Source: Tritrichomonas musculus (Eukaryota > Parabasalia > Tritrichomonadida > Tritrichomonadidae). Taken from it: a stretch of 64,000 nucleotides of DNA. The notes under the pieces were generated by a model, which saw only the letters and a list, made by a program, of their open reading frames with translations, was not told the DNA's origin and did not search any database. The translations under genes were made by a program, and so were the position numbers. Where the stretch lies: the NCBI GenBank assembly GCA_039105265.1, contig JAPFFF010000034.1, positions 248,001 through 312,000 on the forward strand, written 5' to 3'. Numbering within the stretch: the stretch's first letter is position 1; each line of letters starts with the position of its first letter. Below, piece by piece: positions 31,341 through 40,566 of this stretch.

Positions 31341-32636
31341 ATGGAAAGTGAAACCATTGATTATTCTATCAACATGATGAGTTTCAGAGACATTCCTTTC
31401 TTCAAATACGCTAATAATTTTACATTCATTGTAAATAAAAAAAGATATCAAACCAATCGAGCTGTAGCAGATATATTATCCCCAATTGTTAGAAATTTCC
31501 ATTACACTGATGAATCAATTGATGAATTTAGTTTTGATATAAATGAAGACACAGAATTATTTTCTGAATTTTTATTGTTACCTTCGTTAAATAATACAAA
31601 ACTGAATTCAAAGCAAAAAGAAGTTTTTGCAAAGTATTTTTTAAAATTAGGGAATTATGTTGAATATTTTATTTTGCGGCTTGATAATGATGAATCAATA
31701 ACAAGAGATAATTTTCTTGAACATATTCAAACATTTTCAAAACATTCAGGTATGATCTCACCAGGGACATATAATGAGATTATGTCCATATTTTCAGAAA
31801 ATTTTAATACTTTTGCTAAATTTGATGATTTTGAATTATTAGATATTGATACAATTGAAGATATAATTAGTAATGAATCGCTTAAATTAAAAGATGAAGA
31901 TATATTATTGAATTTAATTCTTGATCTTTATGAAAAAGATCATCAATTTTCGCGATTATTTGATTATGTTATTTTTTCAAATGTTAGCAAAGAATCCTTA
32001 GAACGTTTCTTTGAAACATTTTCAATAGATGACATAAATAATGAAATTTGGAGGAATATTCTTTCTGTTATTTTACATAAAGACACAATTCCAGTTAAAA
32101 AAACCAATTATTTAAATCAAAAAGAAAAAGACAAAAAACAAAGCCCAAAAGTTGTTTTTATTGGCCATACACAGTGTGGGAAAACATGTATCATTGACCG
32201 TTATTATTCAAATAAAATGCATGATGATTTTTTACCAACAATTTTGAACCAGATATGGGATATAGATGTGGAATTATCTGATACAGATGTTAATCTTTCA
32301 ATATATGACACATCTGGACAAGAAAGATTTAGATCAATAACTGCTATTTCTACAAGAAATGCAGATTTTATTGTTTTTGTGTACGACCCTTGTAATTTAG
32401 CGTCATTTGCAATAAAAGATGAATTGATCCAAATGGCTATGGAAAATTCTAATCCTAAAGTTTTCATTGTCTGCAATAAAATAGATTTGATAACTTATTT
32501 ACCAAATAATTTAATTGAAGAAGGGAGAAGATATGCAGAAGAGAACAATTATCAATTCCTCGAAACAAGTGCAAGAACTGGTCAAAATATAAAGGAATTA
32601 TTTAATCAAATTGCACAAAAATTTATTTCTTCATGA
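31341..32636 (+). CDS. BTB-like/BACK-like domain fused to a Rab-type small GTPase
   Basis: 431 residues. The first 100 or so residues (FKYANNFTFIVNKKRYQTNR, LSPIVRNFHY) look like a degenerate BTB/POZ fold. A helical BACK-like region follows (about 120-250). From about residue 265 comes a complete small GTPase: P-loop GHTQCGKT, switch Thr in DFLPTI, DTSGQERFRS, NKIDL and the G5 ETSARTG. The DTSGQERFRS sequence is Rab-like. It should bind and hydrolyse GTP. The protein ends ...AQKFISS with no Cys, so it lacks the prenylation signal of a normal Rab; membrane targeting must come from elsewhere or be absent. I start at the ATG at 31341, right after the initiator, not the TTG upstream. Confidence 0.8.
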   Translation: MESETIDYSINMMSFRDIPFFKYANNFTFIVNKKRYQTNRAVADILSPIVRNFHYTDESIDEFSFDINEDTELFSEFLLLPSLNNTKLNSKQKEVFAKYFLKLGNYVEYFILRLDNDESITRDNFLEHIQTFSKHSGMISPGTYNEIMSIFSENFNTFAKFDDFELLDIDTIEDIISNESLKLKDEDILLNLILDLYEKDHQFSRLFDYVIFSNVSKESLERFFETFSIDDINNEIWRNILSVILHKDTIPVKKTNYLNQKEKDKKQSPKVVFIGHTQCGKTCIIDRYYSNKMHDDFLPTILNQIWDIDVELSDTDVNLSIYDTSGQERFRSITAISTRNADFIVFVYDPCNLASFAIKDELIQMAMENSNPKVFIVCNKIDLITYLPNNLIEEGRRYAEENNYQFLETSARTGQNIKELFNQIAQKFISS

Positions 32637-33050
32637 AATAATACTCTTTGCTAAAACTATGTTTTGAGAGATCAATTCAAATATTTGAAAAGTTTAATAA
32701 ACTTTTTGAATACATATGCATAAAATCATTAAAGTCAACTTATCCCAAGTTGAATGATTTTTTCTAAAAAAATTAGCAACATAAACTTTTTTTTTCATTG
32801 TTCAAAATAAAATAATAAAAAAAGTTTTTATTCATGAAAATTCTGTATGAGCAAGAGATTGCAACTCTTAGACTAGAAATATTCAAATCATAAAAATGAC
32901 TCTCATCATTAATATCATCAAAAAACATAAACTAAATTTACATAACAAAAAATGGATACACATTGACAAAATTCAAAAGAGGAATTGATTCAAATACTTT
33001 TTAAAATTTATTGATTGCAATGTATCATGTTTTTGAGTGAAATGATAACT
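32637..33050. other. AT-rich spacer
   Basis: Nothing recognised between the GTPase gene and the hAT MITE. Confidence 0.45.
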
Positions 33051-33058
33051 CTGTCAAC

Positions 33059-33612
33059 CAGGGATGGTCAACGTTGAGCGTTGACTCGTTGAATTGTAAA
33101 CAGTATCGTTCGTTCACAGGTCAACGTCAACGACGTTATGTCCGTTGACGTCAACGAAAAAAACGATGGTCAACGAAGCGTTGAACGTTGAAATAACGTT
33201 GAATTAACAAATTATATCAACGTTGAATGATGATACTAATCAAAAAGTTTCATTAACAGCTTTAATACAATTGAATTTTCTATATATAGAAATTTTTTCC
33301 AATTTTTTTCCACATCTCATTTTTTAACACAATGGGAATAATTAATAAATAGCTCACAATAATATTTCTGTTTCAATTTATTTTAGTAATTATTTTTAAA
33401 GTGATTGACTTGTTTTTATTATTTCAGTTCGTTGATTCAATCGTTGAATCAATGACAATAACGAACAAAAAGTGCCAATTTTTAAAGACGATCAAATTCA
33501 ACGTCCACTTATGTCGTTGACGTTTACGTTGAAAAAACGGAGTAAACGTTGTCAACGAAGGCTGTTTAAACGGTCGCTCGTTTTTCAATTTCTTCAACGT
33601 TGACCAACCCTG
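33059..33612. mobile_element. hAT-type MITE, 554 bp, with exact 8-bp target duplication
   Basis: Terminal repeats: CAGGGATGGTCAACGTTGA at the left and the reverse complement of CAGGGTTGGTCAACGTTGA at the right. The flanks carry the identical 8-base duplication CTGTCAAC at 33051-33058 and 33613-33620. CAGGG ends with 8-bp duplications are typical of hAT transposons. The interior is non-coding, with many palindromic CAACGTTGA-type words near both ends, probably transposase-binding sites. Confidence 0.9.
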
Positions 33613-33674
33613 CTGTCAACCAAATTTAAGAAAAAAAAACTTAAAAAAGATTTGCAAATATTTTTTTACTTATA

Positions 33675-34082
33675 TCATTTTGATAACATATCAAACATTT
33701 CACGTTGGCTGTTAATAATTTGATTATTTTCATCTCGTAATTGGATCATAGGCAAAATAGGATTTATCATATCCCAATTGTTATAAAACCAAGTTAAAAG
33801 AGCCGTGTAACTCCTCTTTTCATCTCGGTTTGGCGAATGAAGAGGAGGAATGATCGATGTTAAAATAATGCCTATACTTATTAATTCTTGTAATCGAACA
33901 CCTGAACTAAATTGTCGCTTTATTATATTATCTATATGTTGTAAAGCTAAAGGATTTATCGTTTTCTTTTTTGTTGATTGTTTTAAAGTTAATCTGTTAG
34001 TTTTAGAATTTGGGCAATTCTTATTATTTGCTGAACAACAAAATTGTTGGTCAGCAAATATTGGTGTATTTAGTAATTTGTT
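33675..34082 (-). pseudogene. Orphan reading frame of about 135 codons, no start codon
   Basis: A minus-strand frame stays open from just below a TAG at 34083-34085 to a TGA at 33675-33677. Its composition looks coding (FADQQFCCSANNKNCPNSK, then LQHIDNIIKRQFSSGVRLQE and LTWFYNNWDMINPILP). It has no ATG until near its end and no initiator. It is probably the 3' part of a truncated gene of unknown family. The hAT MITE lies 63 bases beyond its stop. Confidence 0.45.
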
Positions 34083-34337
34083 CTATTTTAAAAAATGAAT
34101 TAATAAATTAAAATTTTATTCAATTAGTTTTTTAAAATTTTATGAATTATTCACAAAAATTCAATTGAAAAATTTTATCTAAAATTTTTATATTTAAGGG
34201 GGTTTGATCACTTTTTTCTGTGAGAATATCTCCAAGTAAAATGAATAATAATTACAACAAATAGTAAAAATTGAAACTACAAATTAATATATATATGAGA
34301 AAATAAATAATAATTTAAAAACAAAAGTATATCTTAT

Positions 34338-34680
34338 TTATGAACCAACTCTCTTTTGCAGCATTTGTCATATCCAAAAGGTTCTCCATTTGATGTTTGC
34401 TCCATTACATTCTCAATAACAATGTCAACATCATTTTCTTTGATCGTTACTCCTTCCCATTCACTTACCTACTTAAGAAAAGCAAGAACTTTTTCTTCAA
34501 TTGTTCTTTGTCTTTCAATGAATATCAATTCAGCAAATTGTGAATACACTTTTTTCCTTTTTTCAAATTGTAATTCGGGGAATCATGACATTATCATTGC
34601 AAGTGAAACTCCGTGATCGATTCCATCATATGCTGCAAGTTGGTGACCAATCTTAGCTGCTTTTTTCTCAACTTTTTTAT
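34338..34680 (-). pseudogene. Iron-containing alcohol dehydrogenase, C-terminal remnant
   Basis: Minus-strand text near 34600-34680 reads KIGHQLAAYDGIDHGVSLAM, the metal-binding His region of class III (iron-dependent) alcohol dehydrogenases of the YqhD/butanol dehydrogenase type. FPELQFEKRKKVYSQFAEL follows, then, after an in-frame stop, VSEWEGVTIKEND and FGYDKCCKRELVH. At least two in-frame stops are present. Trichomonads have such bacterial-type enzymes, so this is likely a decayed copy of a laterally acquired gene. Confidence 0.65.
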
Positions 34681-34894
34681 CTTGATAACAAATATGAAGG
34701 TTACCTCAGTATCAAATATATTTTAAAATTATATTTATTTAATCACTCTTAATAAAATGATATTTCAGGAAAGCTTAAAATAATGTTTATAAAAAGATAT
34801 ACTTATTTGAAAATTGTGATAAAGTTTTGATTTTCTATACATATTTGGTCTTTAAAATTAATTTCTTTTTTTAAAAACAGCCTTAAAATAATAT

Positions 34895-37765
34895 ATGCTG
34901 AATAAATCAAATTTGGATAATTACATTTTGCTTAATAAAATTGGATCAGGTTTGTTTGGTAAAGTATATCGAGTTAAAGAAAAGCAGACAAAAATCATTT
35001 ATGCAGCCAAAATCTCCAAAACTGCATTGGAAGAAGAGACATATAAATTATTCCAAATTATTTCCCGTGAAGTAAATATCATCTCAAAATTAAAACATCC
35101 GTCAGTTCTTAAATTCATTTTATATAGTCCAATTAATTTCAAACACAAGAGAAAACCAGTAATTATCACTGAATATGCTATAAATGGCACCTTATCTAAT
35201 ATTCTTGAGCATGATAGGAATTTTCCTAAAGATCGAATTTTAGATGACACTCATAAACTGATCATTATGTATGGAATTGCCTCAGGAATCTCATATTTGC
35301 ACCACCACAACATTTTACATCGCGATTTGAAACCTGAAAACATTCTCATTGACGACTTTTTGCATCCAAAAATTGGAGATTTTGGTCTCTCAAAATCTGA
35401 CTGTCAAATAAACGAAAGCGTTCTCACCAAGACAGCTGATGGTGAGATAAAAGGGACACTGGCTTACATGTCTCCTGAAATTTGGTTTCATGGAGAATAC
35501 TCCAAATCAAGCGATGTCTATGCTTTTGGATTTGTTGCCTACGAATTAATTACAAATATGAATCCATATCAAAATTTCGATTTTTTCAAGCTTTTTTCAG
35601 CAATAAAAAAATGTGAACGTCCTGAAATTAATATTGAAATTCCTGAAATTTACAGATCTTTGATCGAAAGATGCTGGTCACAGAAATCATCGGATCGTCC
35701 AACTTTTGATCAATTATTAAATGAGTTGAGAACAAATCATGAATACATCCTGGAGACAGTAGACGAAAATGAATATTTTAATTATATTAAATACATAGAT
35801 GAATATAAAACTTCATTTGACTCGTGTTCTGTTATCATTCCTCCAACAAATTTAAAAAAGTATCAATTATCTTTGTCTGTTTATTATTTTCAAATCCGTA
35901 ATGAAAACTCATCGATACCAATTATTGAGAGGTTTCAAAGTACAGCAAAGCATTTTCCATACAGGTATTTATGCCAACTTGGGCACGAAAGCAAGTTGCT
36001 TGTTAATAAAGCTGCTTTAGGCCAAGCTGAAAGTCAATTCAAAGTTGGACAATATTTGATTGAAGGCCGAAATGATTTTCCTAACGATACCAAAAAAGGT
36101 ATTGACTATTTGAAAGAATCAATAAATAATGGAAACACTGATTCATTGATATATTACATTGATATGCTTATTAAAGGGAAACTGATTCCTTCAAATCATC
36201 TAAAAGTGCGGAAATTACTTGAAACAAGACTCAAAAGTAAAGATGAAGGAGCGTACTATTTGATGTATGGCAAATTGTTTAAGAATGAAAAGAATTATTC
36301 TTTATCAAAAGAATATTTTGAACGATCATTGAAAACTGGCAACATTGAATCGTATTATGAATATGGAGAACTAATTCGTAAAGGATATATCGAATCAATA
36401 ATCCAAGGAGAAATTGACAAATGCTACATGAAAGCCATTAATGAAGGTAGTTTGAAAGCAATGTTTAAATATGGCCTTTATTTGAAAAGTAACAGTAATG
36501 AAATAAAAGGTAGTCAATGGATCAAATTATCTGCAGACAAAGGTTATTCAAAAGCATTGTATTACATGGGAACTCTAGTGGAAATAGATAAATCAAATGA
36601 AGATGATAACGTTGTATTCCATGATGATGAATCCATCCAATATTTCAAGCGAGCAGCTTATGAAGGACATACCGAATCTATGAATAAATATGGATGTAAG
36701 TTGTTAAAATTACTTCAAAGATCTCCTAATGTTGAAAATAAAGATGAAGTTATTCGGTTTCTAAAGAAAGCAAGTGATAAAGGTTGTTTAGAATCAATGA
36801 ATGAATATGGAAAACTTATTACAGAAGAAAATAGTGGTGCTCATTACAATCCTAAAGAAGGAGCCAGATTTGTTAAAATAGCAGCAGAAAATGGTTATGC
36901 AAATGCCATGGCAAGTTATGCTAGATTATTAAAATATGGGAAAGGCGTTGCTGTGAACATAAATGAAGCTGTTAGATATTACAAAATGGGAATTGAAAAT
37001 GGAAGTGTTCAAGCAATGAATGATTATGGCTATATGTTAAAGCATGGCCAAGGAGTTGGAGTTAATTATGAAGAAGCTATTAAATATTATAAAATGGCAA
37101 TTGACAATGGATATTCCGTTGCAATGAATAATTATGCACGCATGCTACAAAACGGAGATGGCATTAAAGTTGATTATCAAGAAGCTATCAAGTTTTATAA
37201 AATGGCAATTGATAAAGGAAATCCAACTGCAATGAACAACTATGCTCATATGTTAAAAAGTGGACAAGGTGTTGAAATTAATTATCAAGAAGCCGTCAAG
37301 TATTTCAAGATGGCAATCGATGTAGGAAATCCAATTGCAATGAATAACTATGCTCATATGTTACAGAAAGGAATTGGCGCTGAAGCTAATTATCACGAAG
37401 CCATCAAGTAATACAAAATGGCCATTGAAAAAGGTATCTCAACTGCAATGAATAATTATGCAAAAATGTTGAAGAATGGAGATGGCGTTGAAATTGATTA
37501 TCAAGAATCAATCAAATATTTTAAGATGGCAATTAATAAAGGAAATCCGCCAGCAATGAATAATTATGCCGATATGCTGAAGAATGGAATTGGTGTTGAT
37601 ATTGATCTTAAAGAAGCATGTAAATATCATAAAATGGCTGCTGACAAAGGTTTTGCTCCAGCGATGAAAAATTATGCAAGAATGCTTCTTGAAGGTGAAG
37701 GGGTTTCAATTAACAAAGAAGAAGCAGAGAATTGCTTCGAGAAAGTTTTTGCTGAAAAGAAGTGA
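34895..37765 (+). CDS. Protein kinase with long Sel1-repeat tail, interrupted by one stop
   Basis: N-terminal kinase domain (about residues 8-285): GSGLFGKVY loop, Lys in YAAKISK, LHRDLKPENILI, GDFGLS, AYMSPEIW, and SDRPTFDQLLNELR at the end. The tail from about residue 370 consists of Sel1-like repeats (pattern A..NYA.ML..G.GV....EA.KY.KMA...G), short paired helices that bind partner proteins. The frame stops at 37409-37411, where a repeat reads EAIK-stop-YKMA; the usual Tyr codon TAT is TAA. The same frame then continues for 115 intact codons with more Sel1 repeats to 37765. So the gene either makes a shortened 838-residue protein or is a very recent null allele. I read the first ATG; no clear initiator is visible. 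Confidence 0.8.
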
Positions 37766-38222
37766 AAAACTTTATTAATTGATGCTTAAAAAAATGGCCT
37801 AAATTTATCAAGCTATTGGCTGATAAGAGTAACCTTGATATATGAATATGAACACATCTTAGAGGAAATAAAAATGGTTTGTAAAAATGAAAAATCACTT
37901 TATTATTAAGGAAATGATATCATCTAAAGAGCTTTGAAAAATCAATTTTGACACAATTTATCATTGCTAATAATTTACACTAAAAGCAAAATTTCATGCC
38001 TCAGATTGGAGTCCTTCTAACACTACATGAGATATCTGTTGAATTGGTTTGTGAACTGGTTGAAAACGAAATTTTTTGGATTTCATAAAAGTTCTCAAAA
38101 ATTATCTCTTTCTGATTTTATAACATTATGGTTGAAGTAAACATTCTGGTTTTAATACCCTTGGATGATATTATATATATATAAATTAACGAAAAAATTA
38201 AATAAACTTAAAAATAAAGATA
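37766..38222. other. Convergent spacer
   Basis: Lies between the 3' ends of the kinase and Myb genes. No gene or repeat recognised. Confidence 0.45.
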
Positions 38223-38969
38223 TTAAATTGGATTATTTATATAATAATAATCATAAACACGTCCATTAAAAAAGGAGAATAAATCGTGACGGCTGCCTCT
38301 TAAATAGTATTTTTCGAAGGTTTCATTATTCAAATCTTTGAAAAATTCCATCAAATTTTCATAAGCATCAATTTGATGACATTCGTTAGGAACTGTAAAA
38401 GCATCATCAATTTCATCAAGTTCCTGATCTTCTTTTTCAATTTTGTTTTCTTCTTCTTCTTGATAATTATTATGAAATGTTAAAGGATCAAATGAATTAA
38501 TTCTAAAATTTGCAATGTTAAAACTAGCATTTGAAAGTTTTGAAACATTGTTTTTAGATGCTTTGCGAGCATCTTTTGCCTTCTTTCTTTGAAGAACATA
38601 ATATCTATTTCGAATATCAATTTCTGTACGATTTTCAAATAAGTCTTCCATTATTTTCCATTTTTTGCCAATATTTCCTACTGTCGAAAATAAAAGTGAA
38701 TCTTCTTCAGGTGTCCAATCTTTCTTGTTGATTTGAGGTGATAAATAATGAAAGTATCTTTCTTTACATTGACGGACTGATCTATTTCCCATTTCTTTCG
38801 ATATATTTTCCCAGTTAATTGATTTTTCTTGAAAATTGTTATTTGAGTTAGATTCTTTATTCATTGTATTTGAAATGATTTTTAAAAGTTTTTGATCTTC
38901 TTCTTCAGTAAATGGCAAGCGTTTATTATATTTTCTTCTTTTGTTCTCCCATGAAAACATTAAATTCAT
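38223..38969 (-). CDS. R2R3-type Myb DNA-binding protein, copy 1
   Basis: 248 residues. First Myb repeat about 18-75 (LPFTEEEDQKLLKII ... WENISKEMGNRSVRQCKERY). Second repeat about 78-125 (KKDWTPEEDSLLFSTVGN ... RTEIDIRNRYYVL). An acidic, poorly ordered C-terminal part follows. Predicted transcription factor of the trichomonad Myb family. The Myb core (38582-38804) is, by eye, identical base for base to 39653-39875 in the neighbouring paralogue, while the C-terminal halves differ in sequence and length. A conserved block upstream of both genes includes gaccagtattgac. Confidence 0.85.
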   Translation of the reverse strand: MNLMFSWENKRRKYNKRLPFTEEEDQKLLKIISNTMNKESNSNNNFQEKSINWENISKEMGNRSVRQCKERYFHYLSPQINKKDWTPEEDSLLFSTVGNIGKKWKIMEDLFENRTEIDIRNRYYVLQRKKAKDARKASKNNVSKLSNASFNIANFRINSFDPLTFHNNYQEEEENKIEKEDQELDEIDDAFTVPNECHQIDAYENLMEFFKDLNNETFEKYYLRGSRHDLFSFFNGRVYDYYYINNPI

Positions 38970-39290
38970 AATGAATATCTTTCAATAATTTTGAGAATAA
39001 TTACAGGAATAGTCAATACTGGTCAAAATATTAGCCTTTACTGTCATTTGCCATATTTTGAGTTTCCACACTAAAAAAAGGAATTAACTTACTTTTTTTT
39101 CATCCCAGCATTTTTTTAATGATAAAAACAATTAAAAATTAATTTATTACATTTAAATTTCATAACCTTAAACAAATGTGAGGTATTTAAAAAAATTATT
39201 TAATCGTTTTGAGGTATATTTTTAATGTATAGTCTTTAGTGTGAAGGTAACAGCATAAAAATAAAAAATATAAAACAACAAAAGGAAATT
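38970..39290. other. Spacer between Myb twins with shared upstream block
   Basis: 38984-39050 carries the word set (ttttgagaataattacagga, atagtcaatactggtcaaaa, tagcctttactgtcat) that is repeated upstream of copy 2 at about 40065-40125. It probably contains the common promoter. The rest is AT-rich. Confidence 0.5.
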
Positions 39291-40040
39291 TTAAGTGGTT
39301 TCATTTATGTAAGAAAAATCATAAACATGGCCATTAAAAATGGATAATAAAGCTCTACGATTGCCTCTATAAATGTATTTTTCGAATGTTTCATTATCCA
39401 AATCTGTAAAGAATTCTTTCAAATTCTCATAAACGTCAATATTAGGTTCTTCAACAGGGGCTGCCAAAGCATCATTAACTTTATCTTCATCTTCATCTTT
39501 GTCTTCATCTGAATTTTTTCTTTCTTCCTTAATTTGATTGTTTATTTGAAATGTGATTTGATTTGTATTCGTTCTAAAATTTGGATTATGAAATTTCAAA
39601 TTTGTTAAATGGTAAAAATTCTTTTTTGATTCATCACGGATAAGTTTAGACATCTTTCTTTGAAGAACATAATATCTATTTCGAATATCAATTTCTGTAC
39701 GATTTTCAAATAAGTCTTCCATTATTTTCCATTTTTTGCCAATATTTCCTACTGTCGAAAATAAAAGTGAATCTTCTTCAGGTGTCCAATCTTTCTTGTT
39801 GATTTGAGGTGATAAATAATGAAAGTATCTTTCTTTACATTGACGGACTGATCTATTTCCCATTTCTTTCGATATTATTTTCCAGTCAATTAGATCTTCA
39901 CGAATTTGTTCATTTGAATCATATCCTTTATTCATTGTATTTGAAATGATTTTTAAAAGTTTTTGATCTTCTTCTTCAGTAAAAGGCAAGCGCCCATTAC
40001 ATTTTCTTCTTTTGTTTTCACATGAAAACGTGAAACTCAT
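39291..40040 (-). CDS. R2R3-type Myb DNA-binding protein, copy 2
   Basis: 249 residues from the ATG at 40040. An upstream ATG at 40121 in the same frame would add 27 residues, but those lie in the conserved non-coding block shared with copy 1. The start used here also aligns with that of copy 1 (MSFTFSCENKRRK versus MNLMFSWENKRRK). It has the same two Myb repeats as copy 1. The C-terminal half is more acidic (EDKDEDEDKVND) and otherwise diverged, but ends with a similar block (ENLKEFFTDLDNETFEKY). Confidence 0.85.
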   Translation of the reverse strand: MSFTFSCENKRRKCNGRLPFTEEEDQKLLKIISNTMNKGYDSNEQIREDLIDWKIISKEMGNRSVRQCKERYFHYLSPQINKKDWTPEEDSLLFSTVGNIGKKWKIMEDLFENRTEIDIRNRYYVLQRKMSKLIRDESKKNFYHLTNLKFHNPNFRTNTNQITFQINNQIKEERKNSDEDKDEDEDKVNDALAAPVEEPNIDVYENLKEFFTDLDNETFEKYIYRGNRRALLSIFNGHVYDFSYINETT

Positions 40041-40121
40041 AATAAAAATCTTTCGATTATTATTTTGAGAGCAATTACAGGAATGGTCAATACTGGTCAA
40101 AAAATTGGCCTTTACTGTCAT

Positions 40122-40566
40122 TTTGACATATATTATTTTATTATTAAAACTTTTTATATGAGATCACTCAAAAACTTATATAGCAGTAATCACGTGATGT
40201 GAAAAACATTAAATTAAAAACAAAAATTTTATAACTTTTTCATTAAAAAGCATAGAAATATTTTGTATTTAAATAGCAGTTTTTTTTCACTTCTTGTGAT
40301 TTCTCACAAAAAGTGAAAAACGACCTAAATTACCAAAAAAATTGCTTTAATTTCCGTAATTTTGGGAAGTCACATATCTTTTAAATACATTCTTTGAGTG
40401 AACTAGGATTCATTCTTGGTGTTTAAAAAGAGAGATAATACCAAAATTTGTTGTGAAAAAGTATTATCAATATAAAAAATTATTATTTTAAGCATGATTA
40501 ATTAAAGTTGAGTTGTTTGAATCATTTGTTGAGAAAAAGTTAGGTTTTTTTCTAGATTAAATCACT
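40122..40566. other. AT-rich spacer with small palindrome
   Basis: Contains cacttcttgtgatttctcac then aaaaagtgaaaa near 40290-40320, a loose inverted repeat. No gene seen. Confidence 0.4.
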
